Source: Acidobacteriota bacterium (GTDB lineage: Bacteria; Acidobacteriota; UBA890). From it: DNA of 45,025 nucleotides. Every line of letters starts with the position of its first letter. Positions within the stretch are counted from its first letter, which is position 1. Shown here piece by piece: positions 31,693-40,906 of the stretch. The translations under genes and the position numbers were made by a program. The stretch is taken from positions 1 through 45,025 of the forward strand of contig PCAP01000020.1 of NCBI GenBank assembly GCA_002731215.1, written 5' to 3'. The notes beneath the pieces are model-generated. The model worked only from the letters and a program-made list of their open reading frames with translations, was not told the origin of the DNA and did no database searches.

Positions 31693-33216
31693 TCAGCGTC
31701 CCGCGCTTGCCGACAATCTCAACCATTCCGCAAGTCGAGACGCACTTTGAAGGTAGGCATGATCTGCAGTGTCGATCTTGTCGTTGTCCGATATGCCGTC
31801 CATCCCCGATGGAATGACTACCGCGAATGGTTCCACGTTGCGGTGCCTGGGATTTGTGGTGAGCTTCCAAAGAGTGAAACCTTTCAACGTAGGGAAGGCC
31901 CCTTGCTTTACCACGCGCTCCAATGCTTCCATGGCGCGCACCCGCTCAAATGGGTCTTCTGGGGCAGTTGCCCAATGTACACACGTCAACACGGGTTCGG
32001 CTCCAATCCCACCTGTGGGCACTGTCTCCAACACCTCGACACGTTGATATGAAAAAGGTCGAACAGTACTCGCAGCTTTCCGTGTCCAGCCGAGTTCGAA
32101 AAACATGACCGGCAGGATCCGGCCAGGGCCACCGGAACGACGGGCAAGGTCATTGAGTTCACTTGCTACGTTCAACCAATTCGACGTCATAGCTTCTTCA
32201 AGTCGCTTGCCCGCCAATCCTCGAAGACTCAAAGGGAAATAGGCGTTGACTCCAACAACGTCGAGCGCGTCCCAGAACCCTACTTCTTGGAATTGGTCGA
32301 AATTCGCCGCATAGCTCAGAGGCCCAGAGTACACATCGCGGATGTCCCCAATAAGGGCGCGCCAATGTCCGTCATACGTTTCACGACGGGCGTTCAAGTC
32401 GCCAAGTCTTACGCCCTCTGCTTCCGATGCCCCAGTAACGTATTGGGTCCAGCTACGATCGGAAACCTCTTGTGCACGGAGATACTCATCGAGAGTCGCA
32501 TAGTTCCCACCGTCCGGGAACTGCAGATCCGGTGCCATATCTTGGGGGAGTATTGTGGCGCCGCACCGCACTAACGATTCTCTTACGCTACTAGTACGGT
32601 CAGGGCTTAAAAAATACCGGTACAATTCCGGCAGTTTTTCCAATACTACGGTTGAGGTAAGGGAGTTAAGTTCACTCCCGATTACAAGAAGATCGACATT
32701 TTCGGAAGAGGCGATTCTAGCCGCCCAAAGAACGAATTCTCCATAATTGCGGAACCAGGTCGATACATCTTTTCGGTCAGGCCAAATAGTTCCGTGCCAA
32801 TGGTGACGGTTCGAAATGTCGCCTTGCTCAAGCGCGACACGCAATACTAGGGTCACGGCAAGTCCCGCGTCCTTGGCCATCTTAATGTTGGCAATAATGC
32901 CGTCCCCATCTCTGTGGAATATCAAATCAGGGGAATTCCAGGCCTGCTGACGCGCGTAGATTGTTAACTGGATAGTATCGAGGCCTTGGGCCAATAATCC
33001 ATCCATCCAGGCTTGGGTGTCCTTTTCATCAACCTGAATTCCGCCGGACATAATTGGCACATGAGGTCTATCAGCAGAGGGGAAACATCCGGCCACGCTA
33101 ATACATATCAAGAGGCTGCTAGCAACCAACGACAACTGCCATTTGGATAACCCGTTGGTAGGAAGCGGTGGTTTGGATGGAATTAGATCTTTCCACCTGT
33201 ATATAAAACTTTCCAT
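31693..33216 (-). CDS. GH113-like TIM-barrel lipoprotein
   Basis: A 507-residue exported protein with a lipobox (SVAGC, Cys44) after a hydrophobic run, so it is probably a lipoprotein. The barrel has the features of glycoside hydrolase family 113-like proteins: QLTIYARQQAW, then AGLAVTLVLRVAL, WFRNYGEFVLWAARIA, the likely acid/base Glu182 in GSELNSL and the likely nucleophile Glu374 in MFFELGWT. Known GH113 enzymes are beta-mannanases; the substrate here is open. The frame extends to a TTG at 33297, but the ATG at 33216 gives a proper lipoprotein signal. No Shine-Dalgarno is seen; a GATAAC element ends 7 nt before the ATG. Confidence 0.75.
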   Translation of the reverse strand: MESFIYRWKDLIPSKPPLPTNGLSKWQLSLVASSLLICISVAGCFPSADRPHVPIMSGGIQVDEKDTQAWMDGLLAQGLDTIQLTIYARQQAWNSPDLIFHRDGDGIIANIKMAKDAGLAVTLVLRVALEQGDISNRHHWHGTIWPDRKDVSTWFRNYGEFVLWAARIASSENVDLLVIGSELNSLTSTVVLEKLPELYRYFLSPDRTSSVRESLVRCGATILPQDMAPDLQFPDGGNYATLDEYLRAQEVSDRSWTQYVTGASEAEGVRLGDLNARRETYDGHWRALIGDIRDVYSGPLSYAANFDQFQEVGFWDALDVVGVNAYFPLSLRGLAGKRLEEAMTSNWLNVASELNDLARRSGGPGRILPVMFFELGWTRKAASTVRPFSYQRVEVLETVPTGGIGAEPVLTCVHWATAPEDPFERVRAMEALERVVKQGAFPTLKGFTLWKLTTNPRHRNVEPFAVVIPSGMDGISDNDKIDTADHAYLQSASRLAEWLRLSASAGR

Positions 33217-33547
33217 AATAATCGTTATCCAGAAACGCTCGAATCCACTGTTTCTTCTCTTATACTTCGGTACCGCTCTAATGTAAGGGATTTTCAAAAA
33301 AGTACATCAGTGCGTCTGGGTAGGGTCCTGTGGCTAACATCCTGATCACAGATTCACCACATTCTCAAGGAAGTTTCGATAGGCTATTTACAGTCCAATT
33401 ACAATGTAGAGTTGGAACGGTTAGAGCATATGAGGATGTTCAAATCATACGATCAAAGCTTATCTTGTAAAAAGAACTTTCAAGACCCTCAGTTTTTTAA
33501 CCAACTTTCTTCACAAGAACTCATGATTGATTCGAAGGGGGCTCACT
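33217..33547. other. 331-bp AT-rich divergent spacer
   Basis: This spacer between the GH113-like gene (minus) and the M24-like gene (plus) is visibly more AT-rich than its surroundings. It contains TACAAT at 33400-33405 with no good -35, a GTTATC (minus-strand GATAAC) at 33224-33229, and only a 42-codon ORF (33430-33558) that overlaps the next gene and looks fortuitous. I see no RNA gene or repeat. Confidence 0.5.
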
Positions 33548-34885
33548 GTGACGAGTAGACGAATATTGGCCCTGTTCTGCGGTTTGCTGATTACTATTTC
33601 CGGCCTGAGCGCCTATGCCCAGAACTCCAAACAATCCTATGAAACGATGCGCCTTATTCGCCGAGAAAAGATGGATCTGATCCTTCCAGGCGCGATGCGT
33701 GACAACAATGTTGATATGTGGATCCATGTTGTACAGAGTGCGAACAAGGATCCACTCGCCCTCGACCTCGGTGGATGGTTTGAATACCGCGCCTGGGACC
33801 CCATCGGATACTACATATTCACAGACCGAGGCGGAGAAGGAATCGAAAGAATCATCCTGGGAGGCGAGGACGAGGAGGGTCTCTATGACATTTCCGGGTC
33901 CGGCATGGAATTACTTCGCCTCGTAGAGGAACGCGATCCACAAGTCATTGCTGTCAACATGTCAACTTCCCTTCCGATTGCAAACGGGTTGTCACATACA
34001 GCCTATTTGAGCATGACAGACGCATTGGGAGAGAAGTATTCAAAGAGAATTGTTTCGGCCGAAAAAGTGATTACCGACTTCAGAGTTCGAAGAGTCCAAT
34101 CGGAGATTGTTGCTTTTTCGAACGCGCTTGAGATTCAACGGCAAATCATGGAAGCAGCTCTGCGTCGGATCAAGCCGGGGATCACAACCCCTGAAGACGT
34201 TGGTTGGTGGGCTGCAGATCAGCTTCTGGCGCAAGGTATCGGACCATCCTACCAAGCAGCAACGCTGTTCCTCCCCTACCGACCAAACGGTGCGACCAAT
34301 GGTGTCTATCAGCCAGGTGCATTCATTTCATGGGATATGGGAATCGGCTATTTAAACTTCGGCACAGACATCAAGAGAAATGCATATATTCTCCGGGACG
34401 GAGAGGAAGACCTGCCCGAGGGGCTCAAACTTGCATGGACACGCGGGATGGCGGCGAGAGAAATCTTGCGAAAAACATTCAAAGTAGGCAGAACCGCAGG
34501 AGAATCTCTGGAAGCAATTGTCGTCGCACTGGAAGCAGCCGATTACGTGCATACACCTTCAGACGACAGAACTTCACAATATCGAGATCTGGTGAGAGCT
34601 CTAGGCGATGACAGGAGGTCAGGGTTTTCGATCGACTTCCATGCAACGGGAAATACGAGCGTGGGCGACGCTACAGCAGGCCCATCGATGGCGGCTTGGC
34701 GATCAGCAACCGCAAATATCATGGTCCAGCCAAACTATATTTTTGCCCTGGAGTTTGAGTTGAACACGTGGATTCCGGAGTGGGATAGGCGAATAGGAAT
34801 CAATTTCGAAGACAATGCCATTGTTACAAACCTTGGCGTTGAATACCTGAGTCCAATAAACGAAGACATCATCATAATCCGCTAG
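33548..34885 (+). CDS. Exported M24-family metallopeptidase-like protein
   Basis: A 445-residue creatinase/aminopeptidase P-fold protein with a signal peptide at about 1-24 (ILALFCGLLITISGLSAYAQ). The pita-bread domain keeps plausible dimetal ligands: Asp263 (WDMG), Asp274 (GTDIKR), His365 (DFHATGN), Glu402 or Glu404 (LEFELNTW) and Glu421 (NFEDN). The usual second-shell His of HSIGHGVG is replaced (NTSVGD), so activity may differ from Xaa-Pro peptidase. The start is a GTG with GAAGGGGG 6 nt upstream; the longer TTG reading at 33527 is less likely. Base composition is slightly more AT-rich than its neighbours. Confidence 0.8.
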   Translation: MTSRRILALFCGLLITISGLSAYAQNSKQSYETMRLIRREKMDLILPGAMRDNNVDMWIHVVQSANKDPLALDLGGWFEYRAWDPIGYYIFTDRGGEGIERIILGGEDEEGLYDISGSGMELLRLVEERDPQVIAVNMSTSLPIANGLSHTAYLSMTDALGEKYSKRIVSAEKVITDFRVRRVQSEIVAFSNALEIQRQIMEAALRRIKPGITTPEDVGWWAADQLLAQGIGPSYQAATLFLPYRPNGATNGVYQPGAFISWDMGIGYLNFGTDIKRNAYILRDGEEDLPEGLKLAWTRGMAAREILRKTFKVGRTAGESLEAIVVALEAADYVHTPSDDRTSQYRDLVRALGDDRRSGFSIDFHATGNTSVGDATAGPSMAAWRSATANIMVQPNYIFALEFELNTWIPEWDRRIGINFEDNAIVTNLGVEYLSPINEDIIIIR

Positions 34886-34914
34886 CTGGAGCCCACTAGG
34901 ACTGAGGGCACAGT

Positions 34915-36162
34915 TCAATGCCGGGCAGGTACCAGCAGCTTCTCCCCTACCCTGATCATTGTGCGGTTCCCCATATTGTTGGCGTCTTGAATTGCGCGAA
35001 CCTGCGTACCATACCGATTAGCAATGATTGTCAGATTCTCACCACGCCGGACGGTATGGGCAGTAAACTCCGGTTCAGGAACCTCTAAAACGATGTCAAG
35101 AACGGTTCCCGGCTCAGGCAGTTGCTCGTCCCAGAGTTGATTGTCTCGAATAATCCGCCAGGCGGAGGTCTCGAACATGGCGATGAGATCATCTATCGAT
35201 TCACCAGTTGCCACGGTGTGTTCGGCTTGCTCGGGCTGCTCAGGCAGTTCGTCATCGTACTGATCCTGTTTTGCTTCCCATTCTAGAGGGAGACGCAATT
35301 CCATTCCTGGCGGCAACGTTTGTAGGTGCCAGATCTTGTTTTCCTCGCGCAATGCATCCAAGGCCACATCAAACGCGAATCCAACGGTGAAATAATTGTC
35401 CCCTATACGGCTCCGATAATAGATAGAGTCATCGCGCACTTGGTAAAGGTTGGTGCTTAGCACTTTTGGGTAGGCAATCAGATACCCCGGAACAAGCTTT
35501 CGAATGCCGATATAAGGGTTATAGAGTCGCAATTGAACAAGAGGGACGCCAAGCCGCCGCGACACTGCCCACCAATCATCATCTTCTCGGGCTACCTCAA
35601 GGAGCAAATCACTAGCATGGCGTCGAATGGGCTCTTCATAAAGTTTAAGCATCATCCTGTAGTGACCCACCCCGATAACGTACTGAAGGGATTCCAAGCG
35701 CATCGGGCGACTCCGGCCTACCGTGCCAGGGCCACCGTTATATCCAGCGAGCGCATAGTCCTCTCGGTCGAAACGTTCGACAAGTTGTGCCAGGTACTTA
35801 ATGCCCGCCTCGATGTTGTCATCCACGCCAAGAGCTCTTTGGGTCGCCGGCATAACTTGAAAATAGCCTTCGGCACCCGCCCAAGAGGTGAGAGCAGCAT
35901 TTCCACCCGACTCGTACAAGCAGACCGCACGAGCAAGATCATAGTCAAGTCCGTAGGCCCTTGAGTGAAAACCTATCCGTTCTTCAATCTCCATGACTTT
36001 TCTATAAAGCCCAAGGAAACCAGGCGACAGATCATTAAGTTCCAGGGTTTCCGGATCAAGCACACCTGTTGGCAATTGCTGTGCCATCAACAGCGACCCC
36101 GACAAGAAAAAGGTCAATACCAAGACACTTGCAAATTGGACACCGCAACATCTGGCTAACAT
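34915..36162 (-). CDS. MltD-like lytic transglycosylase with LysM repeats
   Basis: A 415-residue exported murein enzyme. The signal peptide is about 8-27. The SLT goose-lysozyme-type domain shows the catalytic Glu84 in CLYESGGN, GYFQVMPAT (99-107) and LAGYNGGPG (139-146). At least two LysM modules follow at the C-terminus (HTVATGESIDDLIAMF ... and HTVRRGENLTIIANRYG ... GEKLLVP), with a third degenerate one earlier. It cleaves glycan strands to 1,6-anhydro products. The frame runs back to 36330, but GGAG stands 7 nt before the ATG at 36162. It is divergent from the M23 endopeptidase, so both murein hydrolases share a 199-bp control region. Confidence 0.9.
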   Translation of the reverse strand: MLARCCGVQFASVLVLTFFLSGSLLMAQQLPTGVLDPETLELNDLSPGFLGLYRKVMEIEERIGFHSRAYGLDYDLARAVCLYESGGNAALTSWAGAEGYFQVMPATQRALGVDDNIEAGIKYLAQLVERFDREDYALAGYNGGPGTVGRSRPMRLESLQYVIGVGHYRMMLKLYEEPIRRHASDLLLEVAREDDDWWAVSRRLGVPLVQLRLYNPYIGIRKLVPGYLIAYPKVLSTNLYQVRDDSIYYRSRIGDNYFTVGFAFDVALDALREENKIWHLQTLPPGMELRLPLEWEAKQDQYDDELPEQPEQAEHTVATGESIDDLIAMFETSAWRIIRDNQLWDEQLPEPGTVLDIVLEVPEPEFTAHTVRRGENLTIIANRYGTQVRAIQDANNMGNRTMIRVGEKLLVPARH

Positions 36163-36361
36163 GTAAATCTCCACATGAATCCGAAGGACGATATTGTTTA
36201 TAGCAATCCCCCGACCTGCCCTGCAAGCAGCCAACCTAATTGCTATCGGGGGAACACGATCCATGTTGCATGCATTACTGGGCCGAGATAAAGTCCGGTG
36301 ATCAGGCAAACATGCCTGCTCCCACCCCAACCTTGCGACTAATAACTAGCTTTCTCTTGCT

Positions 36362-37678
36362 ATGTGTTCGACGCCCTGGAAGTTACTTGGGGGACTTGCG
36401 GTCCTAGCAGGCTCGATGCTTGCGCTATTGCTCGTTGGTCCCATTGCTCTCCCAAAACACTCCGCCACAAATCCTTCTGGAATTAACGCCACGGCTCCTC
36501 ACCCGGTGCCAATTCTGCCAGAAGCGTGGCCTCTGTCCCTTGCTGCGGGTGCGGCACGTGTTGTTGAAGGCACCTTCCGCCTCGGAGACACCTTCGGTAA
36601 TGTTCTGAACCAGGCGGGTGTTCCCGGAAGACTAATTGATCAACTCGCACATGCTGTTAAACCAGATTTTAACGTCCAGCGCATACGCTCGGGGCGAGCG
36701 TACAAAATCTACTTCACACCAGATAATGAATTGGTACTGTTTCGCTACCAGCGCAGCGAACAGCAGACGGTCTTGGTTGCCAAAGGAGCAAGCGGTTGGC
36801 GTGCCATCGAGATAACTATCCCCTACAAGATTCGCCCACGGTTTATTCAAGCTAAGGTTCTTGGCAGCCTTGAAGGAGCGCTTGAAGCGACCTCAATAGG
36901 TCGGACGGGCGCCATTCGACTCGCTCACGAACTTGCTGGAATCTTTGCCTGGGACATCGATTTCTCAGCCGACCTTCGTGTCAACGACAATGTCAATTTA
37001 GTCGTTGAGCAACGTTTTCTTGAAGGTAGATTTGTTGGGTTTGGTGATGTGCTTTTGGCCGAATTGAATATCGCTGATCGTGTCTATCGAGCTGTTAGAT
37101 ATCAGCGGCTCGGGGCTGCGACAGCTTACTTCACGCCAGTTGGCCAATCACTCCAACGTGCCTTTCTACGATCGCCCGTTGACTTTACTAGCATTTCTTC
37201 AGGCTTCTCGCATCGCCGAATGCATCCGATCCTCAATATTGCCAAGCCTCATTACGGTATCGACTACGTTGCTCCTGCAGGTACGCCAGTCCATGCGACG
37301 GCCACAGGAACCATCGCCTACGTTGGTCGTACCGGGCAGGCAGGGAACCACGTCAAGATCCGACACGGCGGTTCTTACACTAGTCACTATCTCCATCTCT
37401 CTCGCTTTGCAGACGAAATCAAGGTTGGCGATTCAATAGAGCAGGGCCAGGTCCTCGGATACGTAGGTCGGACCGGGCTAGCAACCAACAATCATCTCCA
37501 CTATCAGCTCGATCAAAGTGGCACATTTGTCGACCCTTTGAGGATCAATCTTCCTGCTGGCGCACCCTTGGCCGACGAGTTAATGCCCGATTTTATTCGG
37601 CAACGAGATGCCTGGATCTCAATACTGCGGGAGGGGCAAGTCGACCGTCCACTCGTCCTCGCAGGAAGCGGTGAATAA
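36362..37678 (+). CDS. M23 family metallopeptidase (LytM/OpgA-like)
   Basis: A 438-residue membrane-anchored protein with an N-terminal helix at about 9-30. A middle region of opacity-associated protein A/LysM-like and CsgH-like beta structure (about 65-265) precedes the LytM domain. Zinc ligands His297, Asp301 (HYGID) and His380, with catalytic His378 (HLHYQ), are all present, so it is predicted to be an active murein DD- or DL-endopeptidase rather than an EnvC-type inactive activator. The arrangement resembles MepM (YebA). Confidence 0.9.
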   Translation: MCSTPWKLLGGLAVLAGSMLALLLVGPIALPKHSATNPSGINATAPHPVPILPEAWPLSLAAGAARVVEGTFRLGDTFGNVLNQAGVPGRLIDQLAHAVKPDFNVQRIRSGRAYKIYFTPDNELVLFRYQRSEQQTVLVAKGASGWRAIEITIPYKIRPRFIQAKVLGSLEGALEATSIGRTGAIRLAHELAGIFAWDIDFSADLRVNDNVNLVVEQRFLEGRFVGFGDVLLAELNIADRVYRAVRYQRLGAATAYFTPVGQSLQRAFLRSPVDFTSISSGFSHRRMHPILNIAKPHYGIDYVAPAGTPVHATATGTIAYVGRTGQAGNHVKIRHGGSYTSHYLHLSRFADEIKVGDSIEQGQVLGYVGRTGLATNNHLHYQLDQSGTFVDPLRINLPAGAPLADELMPDFIRQRDAWISILREGQVDRPLVLAGSGE

Positions 37679-37727
37679 AACGCTTCGACCTTTAGCCACG
37701 GTTCTGGGGCTCAATCGAGCGAGACGG

Positions 37728-37733
37728 TAAACT
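37728..37733 (+). promoter_or_regulatory. -10 candidate placing the start point on the DNA ligase ATG
   Basis: TAAACT (4/6) ends exactly 6 nt before the ATG at 37740. No Shine-Dalgarno and no -35 are visible. Confidence 0.35.
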
Positions 37734-37739
37734 CTCGCC

Positions 37740-39371
37740 ATGCGCTCATTTGCGCTCACTTGTGAGGTCCTCAGCCGCCTCGACAGTGTCGAGGGTAAGG
37801 TGCAGTGTGCCGCTGCCTATTTGATTTCTCGTCCCATCGATGAAGTTTGTCTAGCCGCACGCTTTCTCTCAGGGTCTCCCCTGCCCCACGGCACCCCTCC
37901 ACCAAAGGTCGGTGTCGCGAGCATATCCGCAGTGGTGGGGGAACAGTGCGGCCTTTCCGCAGCAGTGGTACGACGGCGAGCCGTGACCAAAGGAGACTTG
38001 GGAACCGCGGTCGAAATCTTGCTTGGCGCCATCCGCCCGCCCGACACTGGTGCTTCTGGCAATCTAGCACTAAACCGCGTAGCCCAGAAAATTTCTGAGC
38101 TTGGTATTTATAGTCCTGAAGGACGTGCGCAACGCCTACGACAGCTTTACGCATCAGCAGATCCACTGGAAGCCAAATACCTCACTAAATTGCTAGTCGG
38201 CTCGCTCCGTACCGGCATGCAAGCCGGCAGAGTCGAAGAAGCCATAGCTTTAGCGTTCAACGAACCACTTGAGAAGGTGCGTCGTGCCCACATGCTGATT
38301 GGCGACATTGGAGAAGTTGCAGAGAGAGCATGGCATCACAAACTGGCGAACATACGTCTACTACCATTCCGCCCTGTGCACTGCATGTTGGCCCATCCGG
38401 TTGCGGACACTGCAGAAATTCTGGAACACCTAGCATTGCCTGCTATCGCCGAATCCAAACTAGATGGCATTCGCGCTCAACTGCATGTGTACCGAGGGCA
38501 GTGCCGGCAATATGCACGCAGTCTAGAAGAAGTTACACACCTTTTCCCAGAACTGAACGTCGCTGTTGAGATACTTGACGACGATTGGATCCTGGATGGG
38601 GAAATCGTTGCATGGAAGGAAGGGCCCCTAGCTTTCGAAAAGTTACAACAGAGGCTCGGCCGCCGCCAAGTTCCCCTAACAATGTTGCTCGATATTCCAG
38701 TGATCTACCACGCATTCGACGTGTTGCGAGCATCCGGACAAGATTTGATAGACGAGCCACTAAGTGCACGAAAAAAGGTACTGGAAACTGTCCCCAATGT
38801 TGGTGCGGTTTGCCGCATTGAGCACGACGCTGTCACGACACCAGAGGCCGTCGGCACCTTGCTTGAAACAGCGTTTAAAACCGGCCTGGAAGGCGTCATC
38901 TTCAAGGATCCAAACAGCACATACCATCCAGGCTCCCGCGGACGTGCATGGCTTAAACTTAAGCGCCCGCTCGGCACACTAGACGTTGTCGTTACAGCTG
39001 CACAATATGGACGTGGGAATCGGGCCGGATGGCTCTCTGACATGACCTTTGCGATTGGCTCCGAAGACGGAAGGCTTGTCGACATTGGAAAAGCCTATTC
39101 CGGGCTAACTCACCCCGAGATACGTTCATTAACTGAACACTTTAAGGCAACCACATCTAAACGTTCAGGCGACGTACATGTCGTTCAACCAACTGTGGTC
39201 TTGGAGGTCGCCTTCGGTGGAATTCAACGGAGCAACCGATATGCCAGCGGCTTTGCTCTAAGATTTCCACGGATTGTCCGTCAGCGGACGGATCTCGGGC
39301 TGCATGATATTGACGACGTTCGACAACTCGAGAATCTATACAAAACTCAAAAAGGACGTCGATCGATATGA
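37740..39371 (+). CDS. ATP-dependent DNA ligase
   Basis: A 543-residue ligase of the archaeal/eukaryotic DNA ligase I architecture. A helical DNA-binding domain occupies about 1-210. The adenylation domain has motif I ESKLDGIR with Lys240, DGEIVAW (motif III), EGVIFKDP (motif IV) and WLKLKRPLG (motif V). An OB-fold follows, with the LEVAFGGIQ segment near motif VI. It seals nicks with ATP, unlike the essential NAD-dependent LigA. No Ku or LigD parts are nearby, so a general repair role is likely. The following LOG-like gene is 68 nt downstream. Confidence 0.93.
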   Translation: MRSFALTCEVLSRLDSVEGKVQCAAAYLISRPIDEVCLAARFLSGSPLPHGTPPPKVGVASISAVVGEQCGLSAAVVRRRAVTKGDLGTAVEILLGAIRPPDTGASGNLALNRVAQKISELGIYSPEGRAQRLRQLYASADPLEAKYLTKLLVGSLRTGMQAGRVEEAIALAFNEPLEKVRRAHMLIGDIGEVAERAWHHKLANIRLLPFRPVHCMLAHPVADTAEILEHLALPAIAESKLDGIRAQLHVYRGQCRQYARSLEEVTHLFPELNVAVEILDDDWILDGEIVAWKEGPLAFEKLQQRLGRRQVPLTMLLDIPVIYHAFDVLRASGQDLIDEPLSARKKVLETVPNVGAVCRIEHDAVTTPEAVGTLLETAFKTGLEGVIFKDPNSTYHPGSRGRAWLKLKRPLGTLDVVVTAAQYGRGNRAGWLSDMTFAIGSEDGRLVDIGKAYSGLTHPEIRSLTEHFKATTSKRSGDVHVVQPTVVLEVAFGGIQRSNRYASGFALRFPRIVRQRTDLGLHDIDDVRQLENLYKTQKGRRSI

Positions 39372-39439
39372 ACAGTCCTACCGATCACCTTCGACAGTCG
39401 ATGACTGGAGCGAAATAGCCCGAGCACACACTTATTCCT

Positions 39440-39949
39440 ATGACTTCCATCGTTGCAGTTATCGGCAACGCCGAACCTGATCCCACACGTGACAACGTCG
39501 CTGAACAAGTGGGTGTGGCCATTGCAAAGGGCGGCTGGGGATTAGTCTGTGGCGGGCTTGGGGGCGTCATGGAAGCCGCGAGCCGCGGTGCCCACTCAGT
39601 GACTAACGGCACTGGCCCCCCCATTATCGCTATTCTTCCAGGCGTTGACAAAGCTGCAGCAAATCCATACGCGGACATCACCATCCCCACCGGCCTTGGC
39701 TATGCTCGCAACCTCCTAGTTGTCCTGGCCGCAGATGCGGTCGTCGCTGTTGGCGGCCACAGTGGTACGCTCAGTGAAATAGCCCATGCTTGGCAAGCAG
39801 GGAAGCCAGTGTGCGCCTTTACGGGCACCCCTGGGTGGGGTGCACAGCTGGCCGGAGAAGCGTTGGACCAGAAACGAGCAGACCGAATTTTCGAGATAAG
39901 AACAATAAAAGAGCTCGAAAATTGGCTAAAAAAAACACTAGCCACGTAA
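39440..39949 (+). CDS. TIGR00725/LOG-like Rossmann-fold protein
   Basis: A 169-residue predicted nucleotide-binding protein. VAVIGNAEPD at the start, VCGGLGGVMEAASRGA (about 37-52) and GGHSGTLSEIAHAWQAGKPV (about 103-122) match the TIGR00725 branch of the lysine decarboxylase-like/LOG superfamily. LOG proteins hydrolyse nucleoside monophosphates, but this branch has no established activity. Its last 12 nt overlap the opposite-strand etfA. Confidence 0.85.
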   Translation: MTSIVAVIGNAEPDPTRDNVAEQVGVAIAKGGWGLVCGGLGGVMEAASRGAHSVTNGTGPPIIAILPGVDKAAANPYADITIPTGLGYARNLLVVLAADAVVAVGGHSGTLSEIAHAWQAGKPVCAFTGTPGWGAQLAGEALDQKRADRIFEIRTIKELENWLKKTLAT

Positions 39950-40906
39950 CGCTTCTACTTCATCGGTTAACGGGCCGATGATTTCCATCAGGTCAGCTAC
40001 GATACCGTAATCGGCATATTCAAAAATTGGTGCCCGCGGATCCTTATTAATAGCGACTATAACGTCGCTATCCCGCATTCCAACCACGTGCTGAATTGCA
40101 CCCGATATCCCAAGGGCCAGGTACAAACGCGGACGAACCGTCTTGCCGGACGACCCTACTTGGAGTCCACGCGAAAGCCAACCATGATCAACTAATGGTC
40201 GTGATGCTGCCAGTGTTCCTCCAATTGCCTTAGCTAGCCTCTGAACTGAGTCCAAGTTCTCTTTACTACCCACTCCCCGACCAGCCGCAACAATCACGTC
40301 TGCCTCGGTAATATCCCCTACGACTACCTCTGCTTCATCGAATTCTCCGACTTTCCACCGAACCGCATCTACATCGATTTCAACAGAAAGCATCTCCACC
40401 GCAGCGTCTAGCCCACTAGATTCTGGAGCTTCGAATGCCCCGCGCTGACAGGTTGCCACTTGTATCCCTGGCACTATGCTTCGCTGCGTTGCGATCAGTT
40501 TCCGCCGATAAACCAACCGCTTACCGACAAACCCTGCCCTCCACTCCACGTCAATGCAATCGCTAATCAATCCGGTGCCAAGCCTGCTCGCTAACACAGG
40601 GGCTAAATCACGACCAAGGAAGTGTGAATGCAGTGTGAGAATCGCTGAAGGTTGGCGCTCCAAAGCCAAAGGAACAATCGCCTGCGCATAACCATCCGGA
40701 GTAAAGCTGGCCAGGGCGCTGCTGCTCAAGCTGATGACCCGGTCGCACTCCCCTGAAATCTGTTCGGCCAATCCCGCTACTTCGTCACCGCAAACTACCG
40801 CAACTGCCTCACCATCTAGTCTGTGAACCGCCCCAAACAACTGCAACGAGTCATTGTCCACCTCGCCACCGCGATGTTCGACAATGCACCATACCTCGCG
40901 GCTCAT
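39938..40906 (-). CDS. etfA: Electron transfer flavoprotein alpha subunit
   Basis: A 322-residue FAD-binding ETF subunit. The C-terminal half contains the FAD signature GRGVGSKENL, then LAASRPLVDHGWL, QVGSSGKTVRPRLYLALGISGAIQHVVGM and INKDPRAPIFEYADYGIVADL. It shuttles electrons from acyl-CoA dehydrogenases to the quinone pool through FixC/FixX-type oxidoreductase. Its ATG overlaps the etfB stop by 4 nt (ATGA), so translation is coupled. Confidence 0.95.
   Translation of the reverse strand: MSREVWCIVEHRGGEVDNDSLQLFGAVHRLDGEAVAVVCGDEVAGLAEQISGECDRVISLSSSALASFTPDGYAQAIVPLALERQPSAILTLHSHFLGRDLAPVLASRLGTGLISDCIDVEWRAGFVGKRLVYRRKLIATQRSIVPGIQVATCQRGAFEAPESSGLDAAVEMLSVEIDVDAVRWKVGEFDEAEVVVGDITEADVIVAAGRGVGSKENLDSVQRLAKAIGGTLAASRPLVDHGWLSRGLQVGSSGKTVRPRLYLALGISGAIQHVVGMRDSDVIVAINKDPRAPIFEYADYGIVADLMEIIGPLTDEVEALRG

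Noticed and set aside
33430-33558. A 42-codon ORF before the M24-like gene
   Set aside because: No Shine-Dalgarno, overlaps the start of the real gene in another frame, and the composition looks random.
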